The notes under the pieces are model-generated. The model had not been told where the DNA came from. It made no database searches and saw nothing but the letters and a program-made list of their open reading frames with translations. Position numbers and translations under genes: made by a program. Positions 43,441-52,122 of a stretch of 64,000 nt of DNA are shown here, in pieces (the first letter of the stretch is position 1; every line of letters starts with the position of its first letter). The stretch comes from JBBQFI01 sp038237805 (GTDB lineage Bacteria; Verrucomicrobiota; Verrucomicrobiia; Chthoniobacterales; UBA10450), in the NCBI GenBank assembly GCA_038237805.1, contig JBBRYI010000002.1, forward strand, positions 124,001-188,000. The letters are read 5' to 3'.

Positions 43441-44811
43441 GAAACAAAGGTTTCGCCGCTCGGTTATCCCACCAATCTGTTCGAGGGCGAACAGACTTAC
43501 GACAGCGTAAACGAAACGATCGGCTCGATCGTGCTGCAGAATCGACAACCGGCGTCGTGGTGGATCGGTTTCGTGATGGCGTTCTGTTTGTTGATGATGT
43601 TCTTCCTCGCGGTGGCGTGGTTGTTGATACGCGGCATCGGAATCTGGGGTGTCAATATTCCCGTCGCGTGGGGATTTGCGATCGTGAATTTCGTCTGGTG
43701 GATCGGGATCGGCCACGCCGGTACGTTCATTTCCGCGATTTTACTTTTGCTTTTCCAGGAGTGGCGCACGGCCATTAATCGCTTCGCCGAAACGATGACA
43801 ATCTTCGCCGTCGCGTGCGCCGGCCTATTTCCCCTTCTCCATCTCGGACGGCCCTGGGTTTTCTATTGGCTGTTGCCTTATCCCGATACCATGGGCGTGT
43901 GGCCGCAATTTCGTAGTCCACTCGTCTGGGACGTGTTTGCCGTCGGCACTTATTTCACTGTATCGATCTTGTTTTGGTTTCTCGGGTTAATGCCGGATCT
44001 CGCGACGATGCGCGATCGGGCGCAGAAAAACTGGCAGAAGAAATTCTACGGCGTGCTTGCCCTCGGCTGGCGCAATTCGGTGACGCATTGGCAACGGCAT
44101 CAGATCGCTTACCTGTTGCTTGCCGGACTCGCGACGCCGCTTGTCTTGTCGGTCCACAGCGTGGTCAGTCTCGATTTTGCCGTCGCGCAATTGCCGGGCT
44201 GGCATTCGACCATCTTCCCGCCCTACTTCGTCGCCGGAGCGATTTATTCCGGCTTTGCCATGGTATTGAACATCGTGATTCCTATTCGAAAAATTTATCG
44301 CCTCGATCATCTCATCACTGCGCGTCACTTGAACAACATGGCGAATGTGATGCTCGTGACGGGATTAATCGTTAGCTACGGCTATTTAATCGAGGCGTTC
44401 ATGTCCTGGTATAGCGGTGACATTTACGAGCAATACATGATGACCAACCGCATGTTCGGTCCCTACGGTTGGATTTTTTGGGTGCTCATGCTTTGCAACG
44501 TCGTCGTTCCACAAGCGCTCTGGTCCGCGCGTATTCGGCGCAATCCGCTCACGCTTTTTGTGGTCGCGCTCTTCATCAATCTCGGGATGTGGATCGAGCG
44601 TTTCGTCATCGTCATCACCAGTTTGCATCGTGACTTCGTTCCATCGTCGTGGCGTATGTATTTTCCCACGGTCTGGGATTGGGCCACGCTTTTCGGCAGC
44701 GTCGGTCTGTTTCTCACGTTGCTGTTTTTGTTCATCCGATTTCTGCCGATGATCTCAATCTCGGAATCGCGCAAGCTCGTGGCGGAACCCGCAAAGGCGA
44801 AAGCGTTATGA
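43387..44811 (+). CDS. actC: Alternative complex III, NrfD-like membrane subunit ActC
   Basis: A 474-residue polytopic protein with about ten membrane helices. WWIGFVMAFCLLMMFF, WGFAIVNFVWWIGIGHAGTF and LGRPWVFYWLLPYPDTMGVW are typical of ActC (and NrfD). It binds and oxidises menaquinol/ubiquinol. The first about 18 residues (MKRSESKQISVGSVSSVV) are encoded by the palindromic repeat; conserved sequence starts near YPTNLFEGEQTYDSVN, so translation may begin within the repeat. Its stop overlaps actD (ATGA). Confidence 0.92.
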   Translation: MKRSESKQISVGSVSSVVETKVSPLGYPTNLFEGEQTYDSVNETIGSIVLQNRQPASWWIGFVMAFCLLMMFFLAVAWLLIRGIGIWGVNIPVAWGFAIVNFVWWIGIGHAGTFISAILLLLFQEWRTAINRFAETMTIFAVACAGLFPLLHLGRPWVFYWLLPYPDTMGVWPQFRSPLVWDVFAVGTYFTVSILFWFLGLMPDLATMRDRAQKNWQKKFYGVLALGWRNSVTHWQRHQIAYLLLAGLATPLVLSVHSVVSLDFAVAQLPGWHSTIFPPYFVAGAIYSGFAMVLNIVIPIRKIYRLDHLITARHLNNMANVMLVTGLIVSYGYLIEAFMSWYSGDIYEQYMMTNRMFGPYGWIFWVLMLCNVVVPQALWSARIRRNPLTLFVVALFINLGMWIERFVIVITSLHRDFVPSSWRMYFPTVWDWATLFGSVGLFLTLLFLFIRFLPMISISESRKLVAEPAKAKAL

Positions 44812-45347
44812 GTGAACGCGATTCGGATTTGTATGGTCTCGTCGCGGAATTCGAAACGCCGGAGCAACTTTTTCGCGCGGCGGAAGAAGCGTACGCGGGA
44901 GGTTATCGCCAGATGGACGGCTTCGCGCCGTTTCCTATCGAAGGTTTGCCTGAAGCGCTCGGCAAACGGACGCGTATTCCGCTGCTCGTGTTGTTAGGCG
45001 GAATCACCGGCGGCTGTGGCGCGTACTTCATGCAATGGTATGCGAACGCGATCAGTTATCCGATCAACGTTGGCGGCCGTCCCATTCACAGCTGGCCCGC
45101 ATTCATTCCGATTACGTTCGAGCTCACAGTTCTGGCTGCGGCGCTGACCGCTTTCTTTTCCGTTTTCATTCTAAGCGGATTGCCGCGTCCGTACCACCCC
45201 GTATTTAATCTGCCTCAATTCGAGCGCGCATCGCAGGATAGATTCTTTCTATGTATTGAAGCGCGCGATCCATCCTTCGACGCGACAACAACGCGGGAAT
45301 TTCTGCAGCGGCTCAATCCGTTAATAATCGCGGAAGTAGCGAAGTGA
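44808..45347 (+). CDS. actD: Alternative complex III, DUF3341 subunit ActD
   Basis: A 179-residue protein. YGLVAEFETPEQLFRAAEEAYAGG matches the DUF3341/ActD N-terminal domain. Two hydrophobic helices follow (LLVLLGGITGGCGAYFMQ and ITFELTVLAAALTAFFSVFI), then the periplasmic FLCIEARDPSFD block. It is a membrane subunit without cofactors. The ATG at 44808 overlaps the actC stop; the earlier open frame is a shadow of actC. Confidence 0.9.
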   Translation: MSERDSDLYGLVAEFETPEQLFRAAEEAYAGGYRQMDGFAPFPIEGLPEALGKRTRIPLLVLLGGITGGCGAYFMQWYANAISYPINVGGRPIHSWPAFIPITFELTVLAAALTAFFSVFILSGLPRPYHPVFNLPQFERASQDRFFLCIEARDPSFDATTTREFLQRLNPLIIAEVAK

Positions 45348-45348
45348 A

Positions 45349-45753
45349 ATGAACCACAGAGACACCGAGGTCACAGAGCCAATTCAAGACAACAAAATTA
45401 CTGAGAGCATTATTGCTGCGGCAATCGAAGTGCATCAAGCGCTAGGCCCGGGTCTTTTGGAATCCGCGTATCAAGCTTGCCTCGCCCGCGAGTTCTCATT
45501 GAGGGAAATTGCGTTTGAACAACAAAGGCCGCTCCCGGTTCGCTACAAAGGATTGCTGCTGGATTGTGGCTATCGCCTTGATTTTGTCATCGAAGACAAA
45601 GTCATCGTGGAACTTAAGGCCATCGAGGCGTTGCACCCCATTCACCAAGCGCAATTGCTTACTTATCTCAAACTGACGGGATACCGCATCGGTTTGCTCA
45701 TCAATTTCCACGTCGCCCTGCTAAAGAACGGGATTAAACGCATGGTCCTTTGA
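45349..45753 (+). CDS. GxxExxY family PD-(D/E)XK nuclease-like protein
   Basis: A 134-residue protein. The family name motif GPGLLESAY (G-x-x-E-x-x-Y) follows IIAAAIEVHQALG, then a nuclease-like core: LDFVIEDKVIVELKAIE (D...ExK) and TGYRIGLLINFH. The catalytic D-ExK set is intact. Function is unknown; the fold is PD-(D/E)XK. The first residues (NHRDTEVTE) are encoded by the left inverted-repeat arm. It sits between actD and actE, where other act operons have no gene, so I read it as an insertion. Confidence 0.88.
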   Translation: MNHRDTEVTEPIQDNKITESIIAAAIEVHQALGPGLLESAYQACLAREFSLREIAFEQQRPLPVRYKGLLLDCGYRLDFVIEDKVIVELKAIEALHPIHQAQLLTYLKLTGYRIGLLINFHVALLKNGIKRMVL

Positions 45754-45816
45754 TGATCCTCATGGATTTATTTCCTGACTTTCGATCACCTGTGCGATCT
45801 CTGTGCCTCTGTGGTT
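45352..45816. mobile_element. Putative element: GxxExxY gene bounded by inverted repeats
   Basis: The left arm AACCACAGAGACACCGAGGT (45352-45371) continues with CACAGAG. The right arm GATCTCTGTGCCTCTGTGGT (45796-45815) is the imperfect complement. The nuclease gene lies almost exactly between them, and the arms supply the 5' codons of both that gene and actE. No transposase is present, so mobility is inferred. Confidence 0.6.
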
Positions 45817-46355
45817 TTACCCTGCTGCTGCTCGCTGCCTGTCGTCCCGACATGGCGAACCAGCCCAAAGCAAAGCCCATGTCGGAAAGTGAATTTTTCG
45901 CCGATGGAACGAATGCGCGACCCTTGCCGCCGCACACAGTCCCGCGCGGAGCCGAGCGGAACGAGGTCTTCGAAACGGGGCTCGCGAATGGCGTCTACGT
46001 CACGCAACTACCTAGGGAACTAACGCCGCAACTTCTCGCGCGTGGGCGCGAACGTTACGACGCGTTTTGCTCGATGTGCCACGGCCGGATTGGCGATGGG
46101 CAGGGAATTGTGGTGCAACGCGGATTTCCCGCGCCGCCCTCGTATCACGTCGAACGTCTGCGTAACGCACCGCTCGGTCATTTTTACGACGTCATCACAA
46201 ATGGATACGGCACGATGATTTCTTACGCGTCACAGATCGAGCCGCAAGATCGCTGGGCCATCGTTGCCTACATCCGCGCTCTTCAGTTAAGTCAAAATGC
46301 CAGCGTTACCGATCTGCCGCCGGATGCGCGTTCTCAACTGGAGCGCGAACCGTGA
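45753..46355 (+). CDS. actE: Alternative complex III, monoheme lipoprotein cytochrome c ActE
   Basis: A 200-residue protein. The lipoprotein signal ends TLLLLAAC (lipid Cys near 30). FCSMCHGRIGDGQG is the heme site and ISYASQIEPQDRWAIVAYIRAL the C-terminal cytochrome c helix, which carries a Met-containing segment (GYGTMIS). It passes electrons from the complex to the oxidase. The 5' codons for RSLCLCGF in the signal peptide lie in the right arm of the inverted repeat. I chose ATG 45753; TTG 45750 and ATG 45762 are alternatives. Confidence 0.9.
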   Translation: MILMDLFPDFRSPVRSLCLCGFTLLLLAACRPDMANQPKAKPMSESEFFADGTNARPLPPHTVPRGAERNEVFETGLANGVYVTQLPRELTPQLLARGRERYDAFCSMCHGRIGDGQGIVVQRGFPAPPSYHVERLRNAPLGHFYDVITNGYGTMISYASQIEPQDRWAIVAYIRALQLSQNASVTDLPPDARSQLEREP

Positions 46356-47509
46356 GCACTTCGATAACGACCTCGCAAGCGCCCCGTGCTGCTTGGATGA
46401 TTGGAGTTATCGGTCTTGCCGCGTCTGTGTTCGGTTGGATAACGGCACCGCACGAATTTTTTCTCTCCTACTTATTCGGCTACCTCGTCTGGCTCGGAGT
46501 CGCTCTTGGCAGTCTCGGTTTTCTCATGATCCATCATCTTACAGGCGGGACATGGGGTTATCCGGTGCGTCGCATTTTCGAAGCTGCCATCTCGACGCTG
46601 CCGATCCTTGCCATGTTGTTCGTGCCGATCTTATTCGGTCTGCGCGAACTTTATCCATGGGCCGACGCCGCAACTGTCGCATCCGACAAAATCCTGCAAC
46701 ACAAACATTCCTACATGAACGCGACGTTGTTCATCGTTCGCGCCGGAATTGTCTTTGCGATCTGGATCTTCATCTCCGCTCTCCTCACAAAATGGTCAGC
46801 GGAACAAGACAGGACACGATCGGTTGAGCCGACAAAAAAACTCCGCCGCCTGAGTGGACCAGGCCTCGTGATTTATCCGCTCACAGTGACGTTCGCATAC
46901 GTTGATTGGGTGATGTCCATGGAGGCGGATTGGTATTCCACGGTCTTTCCGTTGCTTATCTGCATCGGCCAAATGCTGAGCGCGCTCGCGTTCGTGATTA
47001 TCTTCATCAGTTGGCGCGCACCGCGCACTGCCTTGGCAGATGTAATCAGTAAAGAAAGATTCCACCATCTCGGCAATCTACTTCTCGCGTTCACGATGAT
47101 GTGGGCCTACCTCGCTTACTCGCAATTGATCGTCATCTGGTCGGGAGATCTGCCGCACGAAATTGGGTGGTATCTGCATCGTATCGCGGGCGGGTGGCGC
47201 TGGATCGCCATCGCTTTGCTGCTCTTTCATTTCTTCGGGCCGTTCATGTTCCTCCTTTTTCGCGCAACAAAACGAAGCGCGAAGAGTCTGGTCGCCGTCG
47301 CAACAATTCTTTTCGCAACCCACTTGATCGATGTCTGGTGGTTGATTGCGCCGTCAATCTATCAGGGCGGTTTTCATTTCAGCTGGATTGCGCCGGCCGC
47401 ATTGTTCGGCGTCGGCGGAGTTTGGTTCGCTATTTTCCTTAGAAAACTCGAATCGAAACCGCTCGTTCCGCTAAATGATCCGCGGTTCGCAGTCGCGACG
47501 ACGGTATGA
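46352..47509 (+). CDS. actF: Alternative complex III, second NrfD-like subunit ActF
   Basis: A 385-residue polytopic protein, GTG start overlapping the actE stop. Features are a LFGYLVWLGVALGSLGFLMIHH early helix, WSAEQDR loop, FAYVDWVMSMEADWYSTVFP and HLGNLLLAFTMMWAYLAYSQ, which are ActF blocks. It has about ten membrane helices. It pairs with ActC-type subunits in the membrane arm. Its stop overlaps the next gene. Confidence 0.9.
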   Translation: MSTSITTSQAPRAAWMIGVIGLAASVFGWITAPHEFFLSYLFGYLVWLGVALGSLGFLMIHHLTGGTWGYPVRRIFEAAISTLPILAMLFVPILFGLRELYPWADAATVASDKILQHKHSYMNATLFIVRAGIVFAIWIFISALLTKWSAEQDRTRSVEPTKKLRRLSGPGLVIYPLTVTFAYVDWVMSMEADWYSTVFPLLICIGQMLSALAFVIIFISWRAPRTALADVISKERFHHLGNLLLAFTMMWAYLAYSQLIVIWSGDLPHEIGWYLHRIAGGWRWIAIALLLFHFFGPFMFLLFRATKRSAKSLVAVATILFATHLIDVWWLIAPSIYQGGFHFSWIAPAALFGVGGVWFAIFLRKLESKPLVPLNDPRFAVATTV

Positions 47510-47928
47510 GTGAGGCACACGAGACGCGGGATGCAGATATCGGTTCGCTCTTTCTCATCGCGATCATTTTGCTTTTAAGTGTCGCGCTTGTTTGCCTGGG
47601 TGTGTCGGGATTGATGCATCTTTTTGCAACGAAAGAAGCCCACCCTCAAAAAGCATCGCTGACTTCACCTCCCATCACTGCTCCTTCTGAACCGCGACTC
47701 GAAACGCAATCGGGCGTCAATTTACAGCAGGTGCGCATTCACGAAGAGGCGCAGCTTAGTTCCTACGGTTGGATCGATCGCAACTCCGGCGTCGCTCATA
47801 TTCCAATCGATCGCGCGATGGAACTAATCAGCGCGCGTGGTTTGCCCGATGTCGGCGGGAATCAAACCCCTTTGCAACTCATGCAGGCGAGACCACAGGA
47901 AACGCGGCCGTCGCCGTCGCCCAAATGA
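47506..47928 (+). CDS. Membrane-anchored protein of act clusters, function unknown
   Basis: A 140-residue protein with one N-terminal helix (LFLIAIILLLSVALVCLGVSG). A periplasmic tail contains YGWIDRNSGVAHIPIDRAMELI, a short motif shared with proteins found in similar act-sco-cox operons, and a Pro-rich end. No cofactor motif is visible. It overlaps both actF and sco1 by 4 bases (ATGA-type junctions), so it is translated with the complex. An assembly or stabilising role is an inference. Confidence 0.6.
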   Translation: MSEAHETRDADIGSLFLIAIILLLSVALVCLGVSGLMHLFATKEAHPQKASLTSPPITAPSEPRLETQSGVNLQQVRIHEEAQLSSYGWIDRNSGVAHIPIDRAMELISARGLPDVGGNQTPLQLMQARPQETRPSPSPK

Positions 47929-48761
47929 AATTGCGCTGGCTTTTGCTGTTGCTTTTACTCGTTAGGCAAACGCACGGGCTTACCAGCGATCAATTTCAGC
48001 AAATCCGATTCGATCAACACATCGGGCGCCAAATTTCGCCCGATCTCAATTTTCGCGATTCCAACGGCGCCAGCTTTCAAATCGGCGCACGCTGGAACGG
48101 CAAACCCACGCTCCTCGTTCTCGGCTATTACCACTGCCCGATGCTTTGCACGTTGATCAATGACGGTCTGATCAACGCCCTGCAACAGTTACGACTCGAC
48201 GTCGGAAAAGATTTCAATGTCGTCGATGTCAGCATCGATCCGCGAGAGACAGCAGCGCTTGCGGCCACGCGGAAGAGCCAATATCTGAAACGGTACTGTC
48301 GCGGCGGAGCGAGCGACGGCTGGTGTTTCCTGACCGGCGACCAATCGGCGGTAACGCGGCTTACGAACGAAGCCGGTTTTCATTTCATTTACGATCCGGA
48401 ATCAAACGAATACGCGCATCCGAGCGGCGTGATCGTTTTGACGCCGCAAGGAAAAATCTCGCGCTATTTCCTCGGCGTAAATATTGATCCCGCCGAATTG
48501 AATTCCGCGATCCGCGCCGCAGCACGAGGGGAATCGGGCTCCGTAATCAATCGGCTCGTACTGCTCTGTTTCCACTACAATCCGATCACCGGAAAATACG
48601 GTGCGACGATCATGTCGATCTTGCGCGTCAGTGGCGTTGCGACCCTTATCGGTTTGGTCGCGATCATTGCATTCCTGGTAGGGCGTGACCGCCGGGCGCG
48701 CCGGATACTTTGCGATGACAATTCGACGGCGCGCCCGGCGGTCGCGCCCTACCACCGGTAA
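47925..48761 (+). CDS. SCO1/SenC copper chaperone
   Basis: A 278-residue protein with a signal peptide (LRWLLLLLLLVRQTHG). The thioredoxin-fold core has YYHCPMLCTLINDGL, the CxxxC copper site, and FHFIYDPESNEYAHPSG with the conserved His region. A C-terminal helix (VATLIGLVAIIAFLV) follows. It delivers copper to the CuA site of CoxB, encoded next. Its last about 27 codons lie in a palindromic repeat and give RDRRARRILCDD. The ATG at 47925 overlaps the preceding stop. Confidence 0.88.
   Translation: MKLRWLLLLLLLVRQTHGLTSDQFQQIRFDQHIGRQISPDLNFRDSNGASFQIGARWNGKPTLLVLGYYHCPMLCTLINDGLINALQQLRLDVGKDFNVVDVSIDPRETAALAATRKSQYLKRYCRGGASDGWCFLTGDQSAVTRLTNEAGFHFIYDPESNEYAHPSGVIVLTPQGKISRYFLGVNIDPAELNSAIRAAARGESGSVINRLVLLCFHYNPITGKYGATIMSILRVSGVATLIGLVAIIAFLVGRDRRARRILCDDNSTARPAVAPYHR
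48677..48753. repeat. Inverted repeat, GGTAGGGCG family
   Basis: Arms of 27 bases (48677-48703 and 48727-48753) differ by one base. It spans the 3' codons of sco1 and ends 10 bases before coxB, so it could also shape the coxB translation start. Same family as 51412-51501. Confidence 0.85.
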
Positions 48762-48762
48762 G

Positions 48763-49737
48763 ATGAACCAGTTTCATCTGTTTCCGCCGCAAGCTTCCAC
48801 TACGGCGCAACAGGTCGACGCGCTCTTCTTCGCTCTCACAGGCGTTACGCTTTTCTTTTGCGCCGTCGTTTTTCTACCGATCCTTTTTTTCGCAATTAAA
48901 TATCGGCGCGGATCGAAGGCCGACCGTTCCAACGCGTGGTCGGGCTCCCTCTTGCTCGAGAGCGGTTGGACACTCTTCCCGCTCGTGCTCGGGATCGCAC
49001 TCTTCACCTGGGGAGCGCTGATTTATTTTCGCATGGAACGGCTGCCGCCGAACGCGCTGCAAGTGCAAGTCGTAGCCAGGCAATGGATGTGGAAACTGCA
49101 ACACGCAGAAGGAAAACGAGAAATCAACGAACTGCATGTTCCGGTCGGGCGAACCGTCGCGTTGACCATGACATCACAGGATGTCATCCACAGTTTTTAT
49201 ATTCCGGCGTTTCGCGTGAAGCAGGATGTCGTGCCGGGCAAATACACCGGGGAATGGTTTAAGGCGACGAAGCCAGGGGAGTATCATCTGTTCTGCGCGG
49301 AATATTGCGGAACGAGTCATTCGGGAATGATCGGGCGTGTCGTCGTGATGGAGCCGGTAAATTACGAAAAGTGGTTAAATACGGGCGAGTCCACTGAAGC
49401 CGTAGCGATTGCGGGGGCTCGCTTGTTTCGCGAACGCGGATGCAGCGGATGTCATTCGGCAAATTCACAATTTCACGTGCCGCTACTGGAAGGAATCTAT
49501 CGAAAGCCCGTCGCATTGGCGGACGGCACCATCGTTCAAGCCGACGATCAGTATCTGCGCGATTCGATTCTTCTTCCCGGGAAACAAATTTCCGCCGGTT
49601 ACGAAAACATCATGCCGAGTTACGCCGGCCAGTTGAGCGAAGAAGAAATCATGCAGCTGGTCGCTTATTTAAAGGCATTAGGAAACAAGGTCCCCGAACA
49701 AATGGAGACGACGGCGCCGTCGCGCCCTAACGAATGA
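48763..49737 (+). CDS. coxB: Cytochrome c oxidase subunit II with fused cytochrome c (caa3 type)
   Basis: A 324-residue protein. Two N-terminal membrane helices precede the CuA domain: DVIHSFYIPAFRVKQD and FCAEYCGTSHSGM hold the His, Cys, Glu and Met ligands. The C-terminal extension has a heme-c site CSGCHS and the PSYAGQLSEEEI block, so it is a caa3-type subunit. The stop overlaps the coxA start in the run CCCTAACGAATGA. It accepts electrons, probably from ActE. Confidence 0.93.
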   Translation: MNQFHLFPPQASTTAQQVDALFFALTGVTLFFCAVVFLPILFFAIKYRRGSKADRSNAWSGSLLLESGWTLFPLVLGIALFTWGALIYFRMERLPPNALQVQVVARQWMWKLQHAEGKREINELHVPVGRTVALTMTSQDVIHSFYIPAFRVKQDVVPGKYTGEWFKATKPGEYHLFCAEYCGTSHSGMIGRVVVMEPVNYEKWLNTGESTEAVAIAGARLFRERGCSGCHSANSQFHVPLLEGIYRKPVALADGTIVQADDQYLRDSILLPGKQISAGYENIMPSYAGQLSEEEIMQLVAYLKALGNKVPEQMETTAPSRPNE

Positions 49738-51389
49738 AAAGCGCGACCGAAATTGATATCGAACTGGAAGGCGAGATGGCGAGAGACAATTATCTCACCG
49801 CCGAGATCGGTGTCCGCTCCTGGCTTTTCACCACCGATCACAAACGCATCGGCATTCTTTATCTCTGGACGATTCTGATCTTCTTTATCATCGCGAGCGT
49901 GGCCGCCGCGCTCATGCGCATCGAACTGCTCACGCCCCAAGGCGATCTCGTTACCTCAGACACTTATAATAAACTCTTCACCATTCACGGCGTGCTGATG
50001 GTTTGGTTTTTCCTCATACCATCAATTCCGGCGGTCCTCGGAAATTTTGTCCTGCCCATGATGCTCGGCGCGCGCGACGTCGCATTTCCAAAACTGAATT
50101 TGCTCAGCTGGTATTTGTTTATCGGCGGCGGCGCACTCGCGCTCTGGTCTCTCATTCATGGTGGGGTCGATACCGGCTGGACCTTTTACACGCCTTACAG
50201 CACCACCTACGCGAACTCGCATGTCATCTCTATGGCCGCGGGAATTTTCGTCGCCGGTTTCTCCTCCATAATCACCGGCATGAATTTCATCGTCACGATA
50301 CACAAATTGCGCGCGCCCGGCCTGACCTGGTTTCGCCTGCCACTCTTTGTCTGGTCGCTTTACGCGACGAGTCTCATCCTTGTGCTCGCTACTCCGGTGT
50401 TGGCGATCACGCTTGCTCTCATGTCGGTGGAGCGTTTTTGGGGCGTCGGCATTTTCGATCCGAAACTCGGCGGGGATCCGATCTTGTTTCAACATCTCTT
50501 CTGGTTCTACTCGCACCCGGCGGTTTACATTATGATTCTGCCCGGCATGGGTGTGGTGAGCGAATTGATCACCTGCTTTTCGCGCAAACCGATTTTCGGA
50601 TACGGCTTCATCGCAGCCGCGAGCATGGCCATCGCGGTCCTAGGTTTTCTCGTTTGGGGACATCACATGTTTGTCAGCGGCCAATCGATCTACGCCGGCA
50701 TGGTGTTCTCGATCCTGAGTTTTCTCGTGGCGGTTCCGTCAGCCATCAAAGTCTTCAATTGGACCGCGACGATGCACAAAGGCTCCATCCATTTCACCAC
50801 CCCAATGCTTTATGCACTCAGTTTCATCGGATTGTTCACAATCGGCGGACTTACCGGATTATTTCTCGCTGCTCTCGCGGTCGATGTTCATGTCACCGAC
50901 ACCTATTTTATCGTCGCGCACTTTCATTACATCATGGTCGGCGGAATGGTGACCGCGTTCATGGGCGGGCTGCATTATTGGTGGCCGAAAATCACCGGAC
51001 GTTTGTATCCGGAATTCTGGGGAAAACTGGCTGCGATCACCACATTTCTCGGATTCAACCTCACCTTCTTTCCGCAATTTCTGCTCGGCTACCTCGGAAT
51101 GCCACGTCGCTATCACGCCTACCCGCCCGAGTTCCAAATCTTCCACGTCTTCTCGACCGCGGGGGCGTCGATCCTCGGCGTCGCGTACCTCATGCCGTTA
51201 ATTTATTTTTTGTGGTCGCTAAAACATGGCCGCGTTGCCGGGCCGAATCCATGGTGCGCGACCGGTCTCGAGTGGCAAACACCTTCGCCTCCTCCAAAAC
51301 ATAATTTTGAGGAGACGCCGATTGTGACGGGCAAGCCTTATCAATATTCCGCCGAAGAGGATGTCGATCTTGATCTCGCAAATGCCTAA
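49734..51389 (+). CDS. coxA: Cytochrome c oxidase subunit I
   Basis: A 551-residue heme-copper oxidase core with twelve membrane helices. LFTIHGVLMVWFF holds a heme ligand His. FWFYSHPAVYIMILPG holds the Cu_B His and the cross-linked Tyr; YSHPAVYI is the A-family D/K-channel signature. WGHHMF gives the His pair and AHFHYIMVGG the terminal His ligands. It reduces oxygen to water and pumps protons. The stop codon TAA is part of a GCCTAACGA word (51384). Confidence 0.96.
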   Translation: MKSATEIDIELEGEMARDNYLTAEIGVRSWLFTTDHKRIGILYLWTILIFFIIASVAAALMRIELLTPQGDLVTSDTYNKLFTIHGVLMVWFFLIPSIPAVLGNFVLPMMLGARDVAFPKLNLLSWYLFIGGGALALWSLIHGGVDTGWTFYTPYSTTYANSHVISMAAGIFVAGFSSIITGMNFIVTIHKLRAPGLTWFRLPLFVWSLYATSLILVLATPVLAITLALMSVERFWGVGIFDPKLGGDPILFQHLFWFYSHPAVYIMILPGMGVVSELITCFSRKPIFGYGFIAAASMAIAVLGFLVWGHHMFVSGQSIYAGMVFSILSFLVAVPSAIKVFNWTATMHKGSIHFTTPMLYALSFIGLFTIGGLTGLFLAALAVDVHVTDTYFIVAHFHYIMVGGMVTAFMGGLHYWWPKITGRLYPEFWGKLAAITTFLGFNLTFFPQFLLGYLGMPRRYHAYPPEFQIFHVFSTAGASILGVAYLMPLIYFLWSLKHGRVAGPNPWCATGLEWQTPSPPPKHNFEETPIVTGKPYQYSAEEDVDLDLANA

Positions 51390-51411
51390 CGAATCGATCC
51401 GTTTTTTTAAT

Positions 51412-51501
51412 GGTAGGGCGCGATCGCCGATCGCGCCGACAAACTAATCGCAGATGGAAACAACCAAAATAGTCGGCGCGACAGGGCCGTCGCGCCCTAC
51501 C
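51412..51501. repeat. Inverted repeat, GGTAGGGCG family
   Basis: GGTAGGGCGCGA...CGCGCCGAC (51412-51440) faces GTCGGCGCGAC...CGCGCCCTACC (51472-51501). It begins 23 bases after coxA and covers the first codons of coxC. Confidence 0.85.
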
Positions 51502-52122
51502 GTGGAAACACAATTCGACGACGTCGAGCAACAGCGCGAGGCCGCGCAACTCGGCATGTGGATTTTCCTCGCGACCGAAGTGTTGTTCTTCGGCGCACTC
51601 TTTCTTGCCTACACGGTTTACCGATTTGTTTACGGTTCCGCTTTTGTCGAAGCGAGCCGGCGATTGGATGTCGTGCTCGGCGGAACAAACACAGCCGTGC
51701 TGCTCGTAAGCAGCTTGCTCATGGCGCTGGCCGTGCGCGCCGCGCAGCTCCACCAGAGAAAACAGCTTGTTCGCCTCTTGCTCGGCACCGCGTTTCTCGG
51801 GCTCGTGTTCATGTCCATCAAAGCGTTCGAGTATCGCAAAGACTTTGTCGATCATCTCATCCCGGGCGCGCATTTTCAGTGGACCGGCGCTGATCCGCGA
51901 AACGCCGAGCTCTTTTTCTGGATCTACTTCGCCATGACTGGACTGCACGCGATCCACGTTACCGTAGGAATAGGCGTGCTGTTGCTTCTGGCGGTGCTCG
52001 CGCAGCGCGGAAAATTTACGGCTAATTACAACCCAATCGAAATCGCCGGCCTCTACTGGCATTTCGTCGACGTTGTCTGGGTATTCTTATTTCCGCTGCT
52101 CTACTTGGTGGGCCACCGATGA
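51454..52122 (+). CDS. coxC: Cytochrome c oxidase subunit III
   Basis: A 222-residue protein with about five to six helices. LGMWIFLATEVLFFGALFLAY, VSSLLMALAVRAAQLHQRKQL and GLHAIHVTVGIGVL are subunit III blocks, ending with YWHFVDVVWVFLFPLLYL. Codons 7-16 lie in a palindromic repeat (VGATGPSRPT). The stop overlaps coxD by 4 bases. Confidence 0.93.
   Translation: METTKIVGATGPSRPTVETQFDDVEQQREAAQLGMWIFLATEVLFFGALFLAYTVYRFVYGSAFVEASRRLDVVLGGTNTAVLLVSSLLMALAVRAAQLHQRKQLVRLLLGTAFLGLVFMSIKAFEYRKDFVDHLIPGAHFQWTGADPRNAELFFWIYFAMTGLHAIHVTVGIGVLLLLAVLAQRGKFTANYNPIEIAGLYWHFVDVVWVFLFPLLYLVGHR

Noticed and set aside
50003..51304. A 433-aa frame on the plus strand
   Set aside because: It lies wholly inside coxA in another frame, is rich in Arg/His, and has no family blocks; coxA is certain.
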